Below, one piece after another: positions 1-11,300 of a stretch of DNA of 64,000 bases. The position numbers were made by a program, and so were the translations under genes. The stretch lies in assembly GCA_030490835.1 (NCBI GenBank), contig CM059974.1:3603501-3667500 (forward strand), given 5' to 3'. The notes below the pieces were generated by a model. That model was not told the DNA's origin. It worked only from the letters and a program-made list of their open reading frames with translations, and did not search any database. The stretch's first letter is position 1; each line of letters begins with the position of its first letter. This DNA is from Annona cherimola. Taxonomy: Eukaryota > Streptophyta > Magnoliopsida > Magnoliales > Annonaceae.

Positions 1-2636
1 ACACTTTATTTATCTAATATCATTGTGCATGAGCTCAATTAAAAATTAACATAATAAAATGATTTAACATTAAAAATATCAATTTTAAAGTTGTATTTTC
101 AACATCTGAACCGTCTAAAATATCATTTTTATATAGATAAATAATTTTGTAAAGTATTATTACATTGTAATATATGTGTAAACGGATCTAAGTATTTTTC
201 ATAACATGAATATATATTTCAGCAAATATGACCTATAAATATACTTGATTGTGATGAAACTTAGTTTTCTACATAAACAAATAATATTAAATATAATAAA
301 GGAATTGAGTTTTAAATCAAAGATCAATATCTTAAAAATTAAGGGGTTATATGGGACCATTTTTATGTAATTTAGTTTTATAGAAGTGGAGACTTATATA
401 CATATAACTTTTATGAAATATAAAGATATGAAATATATCTACAAGTACAACTTGGACTCATGAAAGTCATATTTGTATCAATGCTGACCTTAATTCTATT
501 TACAAATATTAAATTCTAACTTTATTTATAAAACTTAGACCTTAACTCTCATCGTTTAAGATAATGGAATAGGATGAGGAGAAGTGATAAAAAAAAGTAT
601 TAGTATATATTAATTACTTCAAAAATAAGAAAAAAGTATTGAATTTGAATATTATAAAGTTAGTATGAGTTAAATAAAAAAAAAAAAGTTTTTGGCAACC
701 TCATCTTAACACTTTCACATCACCCACCATGAACAGGCCTTGCCTTGGATGGTTCGGACACGCAAAAAAATAAAAAAAAGATAAAGAAAGCAGTTGGTTG
801 CTTCCTTTTGATCCAATAATGCGTCATTCCACCAAAAACACCATCAACAACCTAATCAGCTCATCCTCTTCATGAATCACGACAATGAAATTGGAATATC
901 TACTATTATTTTAATTACGTGTCACAACATTCTCTGCATGAATCACGACAAAGAAATTGTAATCTCTACTATTATTTTAATTACGTGTCACAACATTCTT
1001 TCATTTTCCTTCATCGATGATGCCTCCCAACATTACTGTATATAGTCGTTATCATCTCTCTCCCACATCTATAATCGACCGCAATAACTACACAAGGTAC
1101 AGAGACACAGCCCATTCCATTTTCTCGTCTTCGTCGTCGCTATCATCCAATTAATGATTGTCATGCAACTGTAAATGCACGTGTAAGGTAAATGTTTAAC
1201 TGGTTCAAGTAAGCCCATTTTATTCTTCAAGAAAAAAGAAAAAAAAAAAGCGAGCGCATTTTTTGGAAATACATCCATTTTCTTTGTTAGTACTTATAAA
1301 TATCCCGTGGGAGCTTGCCTCCATTTTTAATCATGTAATAAAAAAATATCCCTTAAAAATCAATTTAATAAAAAAATTTGTGTTCTTTGTTATTACTTAA
1401 CAATATCCCTTAAAATCAAGTTAATTACAAATTTGTGTGGGCAACATAGAAGATAAAGATTTTAGTAGTTCATATGAGCTTTAAAATTATACTTATTTTG
1501 TGGCTCGCCTGTATCCATTTTAAAATTAAATTAATAAGTAAAATCTTAATTAAACATAATATTTTAAATAAAATGGAGATAATGTACATGAAAACATGCA
1601 TTTTCTTTTTGTGGAAAAATGAAGTAACTTAAAATATTAAATAGGAATATTGGTAAAAAAGTAGCAATACTGTTGAAAATTATTACATTAATTTTATATA
1701 TGTATAGGCTCATGTTAATACTAAACAAATAAATTTTTTTTCAGGATACTATAAATAATACCAAATACAATAAATAAACTATATTTGCATTAACTATTAA
1801 GAATTAAAAATAAAGAAGATGACATACCTTTTTAAATATATTATTTGTTCAAATGCATTTAGTGGAGAGAGGCAAATAGAAAATTATTGGGATTTGATAA
1901 AAAAATTTATTAGGGCAAACTGAATGAAGCAAATTATGGAAATTTTTTGAACGAAAAAGATAGAAATAATGACAAAATTTAAAATTGATAATAAGTAGAT
2001 AAATTAAATGATTGAAGTAAGTAGTGGCAAAATAACTAGACTTTTTAATGATAAATGATTAAAATCAAATTGTTAGATAGTTAAGAATTAAAATTATACT
2101 AAAATTTATGGAGAAAAGTTGTTGCTAAACACAAAATGCCTGGCTATATGAGATATATCATCTACCATACCAAGTAAATGCAATGGTAAATAAATACTAT
2201 TCATAAACGCAAAAATAAACAAATTAACAGTGTTTGTTCAGAAGATATAAACTGAAAATTTTAGAAAAAAAAATATTAATAAAAACGAGAGGCGACATCA
2301 ATCATTAGATAAATACAGATGAATATGTAACAAATAATAAAAATTATAAATATCGATAAATTAAAATTATCTCTTCAAAAATAATTAGGAAGATAACAAT
2401 CAGCCATACAGTATTGTCGAAAAGCCTTGATAATAGCGATAAAGTTTATTATCCGGACAAACCAAATGTGATAATGTTTATTATTGGCACTATGCATTAT
2501 TGGGTGATCAAATCAATCTCATCGCAATTAGTGGAAAGTGGAAGCCACACCAGCGCCTGCATATCACTAGTCACATGCCATTGGAGCATCAAATCACTAC
2601 ACTACCCAGCTACTTTTTTGTTAGCTTTATAGTTTA
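1..2636. other. AT-rich intergenic DNA
   Basis: Very AT-rich with no coding sequence I can support. The only structured part is the tandem duplication at 871-1002, listed separately. Small open frames here are short and low in complexity. Confidence 0.6.
871..1002. repeat. Two-copy 66-bp tandem repeat with ACGTGTC motifs
   Basis: Unit 871-936 is followed directly by a near-identical unit at 937-1002. Each carries the string TTACGTGTCA, which contains the ACGTGTC core of abscisic-acid response elements. The copies differ at only a few bases, so the duplication is fairly recent. It lies over 4 kb upstream of the nearest gene, so a regulatory role is only inference. Confidence 0.8.
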
Positions 2637-3845
2637 CGGGTGATTTGTAAATATATTCGTATAATTTAATTATAATTGCAAAAATACCTTTATGATTCTG
2701 AAAATGACAAATTAGCCTCCCATAGTTTTTAACTAACAAAATGATCATTTCAAACCGGTATGAAATGTCCTTGTTTCATACCGATCCAAAAACATATTTT
2801 TAAAATTTTTGTCAAATTTTTTTGCAAAATGATTAATGTAGTTATGTTTAATTTATACATCAATTGAACCTGTCGTGTGGCAGTTGGTTTCGCAATGTGG
2901 CTTGATGCCCCGTCCATCGGGATTCAACTCCCGTGTTCAGCATGTAATGCCGTCGAGCAGTGGCTCTGGCAAAAATAAAAAAAAAATATATATATATATA
3001 CATCAATTTCGATCTATTTTGGAGGTGTATATATATATTTATTTTGTATTTTTAAATATAAGGATATTTTAGTCATGTTTCGATAATTTAAAATGACTAA
3101 AATACTCATATATTTAAAAATTCAAAATAAATATATACACATCTCCAAAATTGATAAATATTGATTTATAAATTAAACATAACTAAAATAAAAATTTCGT
3201 AAAAAATGAAAAAACAAAAAAAAGTTCTTTAGACTTGTTTGAAATGATCAACCCTCTTTTAACTATATGTAAGCGTACCCCATGAATTGAATGTGATCAT
3301 AAATTTCATTTCAAAATTAGAATCCTTAGATTGCACTCATTCTTTAGAAAATTTTCAGCTTAGTAATTATGAACTTTTTTAACTAGATATATTATATTTT
3401 TTGAAAATTTATTAAAATAAATTACTTAAATATTATCTTCACCATCAATAGCAAATACAAATAACAGAACGTATTTACTAAACTAAGCGTTTAAAAATGT
3501 TCACCATCAGTGCATTATATTTTGTTTTAAAGGATAGAAATTAAATTATAAGTAGCTTAAAATTTTATTTTATTGCATTTGGAAATAAGAAACATTAGTG
3601 TAATAAAGAAAATTAGTAGATTAACGACATGGGGAATCTAGTTAAGCAGTTGAAGTATTCCATGGTAGAAAATATGAGAAATTTTAAAATTCTAAAAGTA
3701 TTTTTAACGATTTCTCAATAAATTTAGTGTGATTTGCATGCTTACAAATAGTTGGAAACTATGAAGGGGTAATTTGATATTTTTGAAACTATAGAGTATT
3801 TTGCAATTATTGTCAAACAATGTAAGTATATTTATAGACTACCCC
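2637..3845. mobile_element. MULE-like terminal-inverted-repeat element (non-autonomous, degenerate)
   Basis: The left end begins CGGGTGATTTGTAAATA. The reverse complement of the right end begins GGGGTAGTCTATAAATA, and the resemblance continues for about 90 bp, including a shared AATTGCAAAA stretch. GGGTnnnTT-type ends with long inverted repeats are common in plant Mutator-like elements. There is no transposase and no clear 9-bp target duplication. The interior holds a further hairpin (about 2832-3186) interrupted by a SINE. Confidence 0.5.
2866..2996 (+). mobile_element. tRNA-derived SINE with 12-bp target-site duplication
   Basis: About 131 bp are flanked by the perfect direct repeat TATACATCAATT (2854-2865 and 2997-3008). 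The head has a box-A-like GTGGCAGTTGG and a box-B-like GGATTCAACTCC, the RNA polymerase III internal promoter arrangement of tRNA-derived SINEs. The 3' end is an A-rich tail running into TA repeats. It sits inside one arm of a hairpin formed by GTTTAATTTAT and its partner near 3166-3180. The SINE family was not identified. Confidence 0.75.
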
Positions 3846-4123
3846 AAAGATATATTAGTCTACGATAGTCTCTTTGATATGCGCTACACTTACAAAATAA
3901 TTCCTTGAAGTTTCAGAATGCTAGAAAATATACCTATTTAACTGATTTAACCTTTAAATCTTGCTGGGAACGACGGTCGAAGTCTGAAACGCCAACAGAA
4001 GAAAACTAAGAAATTATATTTTGCAAAAAATCTTTATAAATTAGCCTTTTTAATTTTCATATTTCTCATTCGAAAGCCAGATCAATTAGCTGGCAAAGCC
4101 TATTTCCGTAAGTACAAAATTTA

Positions 4124-4414
4124 GGGTGTATTTGGTTGGAGGTAAAATTTTTGATGAAAAGTTTTAGAGGTAGAAGTTGTCAAATTGATAGAAAATGATG
4201 TGATATAATAGGGGTAATGATGAGGAGTAAAGAGAATAAAGTTAAAATATATAGGTTAGTTGTATGGGTAGTTGTGTAGAAATGATTGAAAAGTAGGGTA
4301 GTTTGTATAGAAAAATGTGAAAAAATAATTAAAAAATAGAGTAGTTATGAATAGTGAAAAGTTTTGTGTTGAAAAGTTTTAATTGACAAGTTTTGACCCC
4401 AAACAAACACACCC
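4124..4414. mobile_element. MITE family A, copy 1 (Tourist/Harbinger-like)
   Basis: This 291-bp element has terminal inverted repeats GGGTGTATTTGG / CAAACACACCC and the target duplication TTA (4121-4123 and 4415-4417). Three relatives lie at 22288, 49908 and 63289. Internal landmarks shared with them are GAGTAAAGAGAATAAAGTTA and GATTGAAAAGTAGGGTAGTT. A 3-bp duplication with GGG...CCC ends fits the PIF/Harbinger (Tourist) class. There is no coding capacity. Confidence 0.8.
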
Positions 4415-4417
4415 TTA

Positions 4418-4950
4418 GACAGTCTATTATGCGAACACGGATTTATTTTTGCGTTTGAAAGGGCAATCATCCTATGCTACTGGTTACCTTTTATTTAATT
4501 TTTATTTTATTTTTCATCGTTTCTCCTTTTTATGTGATTTTACATCTTAACTGTCTAGTAATCTTATTGTTAATTATTATTTTTATTTCAATCGTTATTT
4601 TATATGTTCAACGCAACTACTTACTCTCTTTACCATTAATAATTATGTTTATCAAATTATATTATTCTATCACATTTTAGAATTCTTAATACAATTTTTT
4701 GTTCATCATTTTTTGATACTTGGGAACATATGGTTTCTTAGTTAATATTTGGAAGCTTATGATTTTCTTATAAAATATTGTAGTAATTGTGATGTATATA
4801 CATACCAATAAAAGTATTAATATTTATTAGTATTTATTCATTGATGAATCATACATAGTCAGATAGGTAACTTTTATAAAATGAAAATAAATACTATTGA
4901 TGGTGCTCTCTCAATTATTGATGATGCTCTCACAATGAGACCATGGGAGT
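4418..4950. other. AT-rich intergenic DNA upstream of the glucosidase gene
   Basis: Nothing supportable as a gene. A hydrophobic open frame near 4474-4680 is AT-rich and has no recognisable features. Confidence 0.5.
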
Positions 4951-4954
4951 GAGC

Positions 4955-5020
4955 GATCACGTGACGGCGGCCTCGTTGGCGAGAGTGAGAGAGGAACGGA
5001 GGCGTGGAAGATCACGTGAC
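4955..5020. promoter_or_regulatory. Paired G-box motifs upstream of the glucosidase gene
   Basis: The core GATCACGTGAC occurs twice, with the CACGTG hexamers at 4958-4963 and 5013-5018. They are 55 bp apart and about 310-365 bp upstream of the ATG at 5324. CACGTG is the classic plant binding site for bZIP and bHLH factors (light, abscisic acid and circadian control). The local GC content rises sharply here, as expected of a proximal promoter. Confidence 0.55.
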
Positions 5021-5288
5021 AGCGATTGCTCTAGGCTCGAACGGCAGCCATCTCGCAATCCAGACCGTCCCCGTAGGCAGGAGATCAACGGGTTAAGATG
5101 TTACCACTAAACGTGGAAACGGACGGCTTGAAATAACCCTACGTGCAACGTAATCGGCAGGAAGAGGAAGGAGAAAACGCCAAAAGAGATGACGACAGCA
5201 GGAGTTTTTTTTGTCGAGCACTCACTAAAGAACGCTACAGGACTGGCCGGAGTGAAAAAGCAGAGCGCTCTCGCGGGCGTGCGACGAC

Positions 5289-5295
5289 TATAAAA
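5289..5295 (+). promoter_or_regulatory. Possible TATA box of the glucosidase gene
   Basis: TATAAAA lies 35 bp upstream of the ATG at 5324. If it is used, the 5' leader would be only a few bases, which is unusually short. Either transcription starts upstream from another element, or the functional ATG is the downstream in-frame one at 6763 in exon 2. Confidence 0.35.
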
Positions 5296-5323
5296 GGTCT
5301 GGAGGTCGACGCAGCGTTTGTCC

Positions 5324-8300
5324 ATGGAAGCGAAAACCAGAGCAATTTCTTGCTTCGCAATTTCATCTTCTCCTGCTTCCGTTTCTAGGGTTCCGCGGTC
5401 GTCATTGCCTTTGCAGAACCTGAGGTTCATCCAGCATTCCTTTTCTTTCGATCCTTTTCGTCCCCCGCCTTCTCGTCATCTTCAAATCTTCAGGTTCTTC
5501 TCTCGATTCTTCTTCTTGCTCATTTCTTGGTGAATCTTGCCGCATTTTCGAGGTGTTGCTATTTGTAGGCCTTAATGGACACAGCGTTTCTTTTTCTTGA
5601 ATCGAATTCCGTTCTTTTCGAGGTAATGCGGGCTTGCAGTGTAGAGTAGTGTTGTTGTGTCGAGGTTGTTTTGTAATCTCTGGTTTTGATTTTGCATTTG
5701 ACTCGTCTTTATGTTTAGCCGTTCAGATATGTGTGTGTTTAGTTGGAATGTTGTTTTAGTGGAAGTTCGTGAGCTTTTCAGATTAAACTGATTGCATGGT
5801 GAAGCAGACTGATGTGTCAGTGGATCACATCGTTCATTTGATCCTCTGTAACCCTCGGAGGTCTGTTTTTCATGAGCTGTTACTAAACCTATCAAGTACG
5901 TGTACAGCGCATGAGAAATTCAATGACACAGTGCAAGTCTTAGGAGCTTGTTCACTGGTTGCTGGGCCCCATTGAATTAAAAAGTTTGGTCTTGAATGTA
6001 ACCTTCCTTTGTAGAGTTCACCTCTCTTTATCATTAGCTTGCTGACCGTGTTATTGTCATTGTCGTCTGTTGCTGCTGTTTGGAGTTTGGACATTATCAT
6101 TTGGATTTTGTCGTTTCTTATATGATTTTTCTGTACATGCCTGGAATCATATTCAGAGTTTCAGACTACATTTATACTGTGGCCTTACATCAAAACCAGT
6201 GGTAACAACGCACTAGGCAGATGGTCCTATTCTTGTTTTTTGTTGTCCTCCCTCAGCGGAAGGTTGAGACTAATTTATCTGGTTGGTTCAACGTACAAAT
6301 CGTGGACATTTCATAGTGGGGGAATTTTTCCCTATTTGAGGGTCCATATATCTTGTCAGAGACAGCATAAATTTTGCTTTTTCAAGGTTACTGAAAATTT
6401 CCATTGTTCAATTTGCTTTTGCATGCAGGCAAAAGTATTAACTACATTCTTTTATTGTTACCTCTCAATTTCATCTTCTACAGACATAAAAAATGTGCTA
6501 ATAGCCTAATACTGGTTTCTGGTAATGAAAATGTCACTTAAGCACTGCAAATTGCATAGCACAATGTTGAGTGGTTCTATATAATAATGCTAATGATTTC
6601 TCTTAGATTCTTTTGTATAAGGAGAATCAGTATTCTGTTTCTAATGTCAGAAAATTTTAATAACAGGAGAGTTGACAGAAGAGAAACATCCTAATACGAA
6701 TTTTCGTATGCAGAAGGGGGAGATATAAGAAATATCTGAACGGTGTGAGATTAGGAGCTAAAATGGCTCAGTATGACGGGGAGGTTACCACAGAGGTCAC
6801 ATCTGGAAATATGGTTTTTGAACCTATACTTGAGGAGGGGGTTTTCCGGTTTGATTGTTCTGGAAATGACCGGGATGCAGCATTTCCAAGTATTTCTTTT
6901 CTAGATTGCAAACTGAGAGACACACCAATTGCTATTCATCAGACTCCCGAGTATATTCCTACTTTTCAGAGGTTGCATGGACAGCAAATTGTTTGTGTTG
7001 AGGTTTGTTCCCGCGCCTCAAATTTAAGAGCAGCCTTAAACTGTCTCATTGTGCTCTGGATCTTTTTTACCTTTGTATATTAACGTATGAGGAATCCTTT
7101 GATGTATTTTCTGTGTTTCTTATTTTTGTTTAGCTTCCTCCCGGGTCTTCTTTGTATGGGACAGGAGAAGTAAGCGGGCAATTTGAGAGAACTGGAAAGA
7201 AAGTAAGTAATTTCATAAATAAGCAGCTGCTGAAACCTTTTGTTGTTATTCCGGGTATTAACTGGTTCCATCTTTGTCACAGATATTCACATGGAACACA
7301 GATGCTTGGGGTTATGGTCCAGGTACTACGTCCTTGTACCAATCACACCCTTGGGTTCTAAGTATTCTTCCTGATGGAAAAGCCTATGGTGTTCTTGCTG
7401 ACACAACTCAGCGCTGTGAGGTTGTAACTTTTTATTTTTTAGTTATTGCAAGATCTGTCCTGTTAGAAGGACAATTTGCGATTCCATAATTTGATTATAG
7501 AATTTCTATGCAGATTGACTTGCGGATGGAATCAACAATAAAGTTCACTTCTCCAGCTGCATATCCCATTGTTACTTTTGGCCCATTTTCATCACCAACA
7601 GAAGTCCTAATATCCCTGTCACATGCAATTGGTTATTTCCTTCTCATTGGTTAAATGGTTGCATGAAATTTAAATGTCATGATAGAAAGGAGTACAAGCC
7701 AATAGATTAATTACTCTGACACTATTTATTTGTTTCAGAACTTGTGTTATATTTTGGCTTGAGTTGGTTATGGTCACAATTTTCAGTACTTCTTCTTTTT
7801 GGTAGTTTTGCTTCTATAACTTATTTATTTTCCTTTGATTTTAGGGACTGTACTTATGCCCCCAAAATGGTCATTAGGCTATCATCAATGTCGTTGGAGC
7901 TATGAATCTGATGAAAGAGTTCTCAATGTGAGCGTACTTTTTATCAAGTTTGCGTCAGTTTATGTTAGCAAATGAGTTTGCTCCTTTTTGCAACTTTAAT
8001 CTTATATCCTGTTGAACTTCTGTTGTTGCCAATTTTATAAACCCCATCTTTCTTTTCTCAATGCTGTCAATAACATATGACTATGGCAGGTTGCAAAAAC
8101 TTTTCGAAAGAAGGGAATACCTTGTGATGTCATATGGATGGACATCGACTACATGGATGGTTTTCGCTGTTTTACTTTTGATAAAGTATGGAATTTCAAT
8201 TCACTATGATTTTAATTGCCTTTGCATTTTGTTTGTGCATGGTTGTTTTGACTTCTCTTTTTTATTTTTATTTTTCTCAGGACCGTTTTTCTGATCCAGA

Positions 8301-11300
8301 ATCTTTGGTTAATGACCTTCATGTGAATGGGTTCAAAGCAATCTGGATGCTCGATCCTGGTCTCAAGAATGAAAAGGGTTACTCTATCTATGATAGTGGT
8401 ATGATGTCTGGGTTAAAACATCAGATGGAGAGCCTTTTGTTGGTAATTTTCTTGATGCATTTACTTTGAACTTCTGGTGAAATTCTTACATGGAATCATA
8501 TTTTCCCTGATTTAATATTTGACACTTTCTTGATTTGTCCTTCTATGTTCCATTTTAGGACAAGTTTGGCCTGGTCCCTGTGTTTTTCCTGATTTTACAC
8601 AAGAGAAAACTCGCTTATGGTGGGCTAAGTTGGTCAAAGACTTTGCTTCCAATGGTGTTGATGGGATATGGAATGATATGAATGAGCCTGCTGTTTTCAA
8701 GGCAAGGCTTGTACTTCTCAGTAGCGTGCAAATTCTGGTTGTGATGTCCATGCATCAGATCCTTTTGAAATCTCTTTTCTTTTTCAGACTGTAACAAAAA
8801 CAATGCCTGAGAGCAACATCCATAATGGAGATGCTGAACTCGGTGGACGCCAAAATCACTCTTATTATCATAATGTAATTTTCTTCAGCTCTAGAAATGC
8901 ATTTTTGCTTACCTCTGTTGCAAATGATAGCTTACATTTTTTTGGCGGTCCTTTTCGTATCTGTTTTGCAACTACAAAAAGGAAATCCGAGAGTGACGAA
9001 ATTGGGTTTTTTTTTTTTTTTTTTTTTTTATAAAAAAAATAAAAATAAATTCCCCCTTCCATCTCAATGTTAGGTTTATGGCATGCTTATGGCAAGGTCA
9101 ACATATGAAGGAATGAAAATGGCCAATGGTAAAAAACGTCCCTTTGTCCTCACAAGGGCTGGCTTTATAGGTAGCCAAAGGTATGCAGCAACATGGACTG
9201 GAGATAATCTTTCAAATTGGGAGCATCTGCACATGAGCATATCCATGGTGCTTCAATTGGTAAGTGGATCTCCCTTCTCATGTCTGAGGTTTATGAGTGA
9301 TCTCGTTTCATCCTACCCCCTTGTGCTAAAAATATTCTTATGCCTTTAAGTTGGTCATTTTCATTCATTTGAAAGCTCAATTTTTTAAAAAACATAGCAT
9401 CAAGTAGATGAATGAATATGCCTTGTGATGTCTCAAATGGTGAGCATGGCACTTTAGAGAACCATAATGATGCTATTTATGTTTGAGAAAAGAAAGTGAT
9501 AGGTTGCTCAACTTGCTTCTGGAAAAATAGACCACATCCAATCAATCTTCCTATTCATTGTCCTCCTCCTCCTCCTCCTTCTTCTTCTTCTGTTATTTTT
9601 TATGAAGGTTTTTGTTTTTATGAGATGCTCATCTTATGCAATCCTGTTTGATAACTAAAAATTTGTTCATTTCCTTGTGTTATTTTCTATCTGTTTCTTT
9701 TTGATCAAAATGTCTTCCTATGAAACAGAAATGGAAAAAGAGGAACAGGTATTTAGATTGTGCCTAAAACTCTAAATATGATTCGATACTTGCCACAACT
9801 AGATTGTTATTGGCCTGGGCTAGTGAAAAATCAAAATATTTTCCTATGAACTTTGTTAAAAACCTCATAAGAAGCCAACCTCAGGTCTGCCTCTTGACAG
9901 CCCTATCACTTACTTTTGAACAACTGCAGTGGACAATATGATGGAATGACTCTCTTGATTGCTAATCACACAAAATAAAAATGGATACCAAGGGAAATCC
10001 TTCTCATGAAACTGTACATCTGAAATTGATTTACTGCTTATTGTAGTTTTGACTGTACTTGAAGTGCATTTCATGTTCATCACAATTCCCATCTCCAAGT
10101 TTCAAAGTATCACAAGTTTTCCTTTTCAGGGTCTTAGTGGTCAGCCATTGTCAGGACCAGACATAGGTGGGTTTGCTGGGAATGCAACTCCTAAGCTCTT
10201 TGGAAGATGGATGGCTGTGGGTTCTATGTTTCCCTTTTGCCGTGCACATTCTGAAGCTGATACCAGCGACCATGAACCTTGGTCTTTTGGTGAAGAGGTT
10301 TTTTCTAACTCCCACAAATGCATTGTTCTACAGATTTCAGGCTTTGAACCTCTGCATTTGTAAGCAATTCAGAATCTAGTCAGGCATCTCTTCTTTCTCC
10401 TTTTCCTCTCTTTTGACTGCTTGGTGCTTATACTATGTTGCAAAATCATTGACGAATATGTAGTTTATAAGAATATCTTCTGAAGAAATTATCTGAGATC
10501 TATGCATCGCAACTAGCTTTGAGTCTGCCCTGATATATTAGGTTCTGTTGAAAAAAATTAATTATGAATGTTCTTCTAATGCTTTATTGGGTTCAGGTTC
10601 AGATGTGAATGATTGATGTTTAGTACAGCTTGGGTTTATAATTGTTTTATATTTCATTTTATTTTGTATGCGCAGAGGGGGAATGTTAGTTAACATGGAA
10701 TCATGGATTGTTATCTTTTCATGATGTGTTGTTCTTCCAATGCTAAAAATTAATCCAACCTATATTTTTTAACATCCAGAATGACTTTTGATTTCTTTAT
10801 GCTAGATGCCTAGACTAAAAACCACCAGGCCCACGCGAAAAAGGTGAAGAAAAGGAAAATACTGCAAGAATTTAATAGCCATCAGTCTGAGTTCCTGAAA
10901 ATCAAAGACCCTAAAACTTTACTGCAGTACCATTGCACTCAAAATTGAACCTAGCTTTGATCTGTTTGGTGTCCTCGTCCACAGATTTTTATATTAGAAG
11001 ATTTGAAAGATTATTTGTCCATGATGCTTTAATTTGTACCTATACTAAAGAATATGGGAACTCAAAATAGTATGTACCTTGTGCATGAGGCTCCCTCAAA
11101 TGCAGGGTTTGGATAGGGTGAGATGTATACAGCCATACCTTTATTTTGAAGAAACTTTTGCCAAGATTTGAATCCCTGCTGTGCAATCTGGGAACTGAAA
11201 AGTAACTGTTTTAAAATACAAGAAAGTCGTGTTTCTTTTCTTTTTCTTTTTCTTTTTCCTTCTTCTTCTCAAGATTCGACATTTGTGTCAATTATAGCCT

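Noticed and set aside
2875..2960. Candidate tRNA gene
   Set aside because: Box A and box B are present, but no cloverleaf acceptor stem can be closed. The unit has an A-rich tail and a 12-bp target duplication, so it is a SINE.
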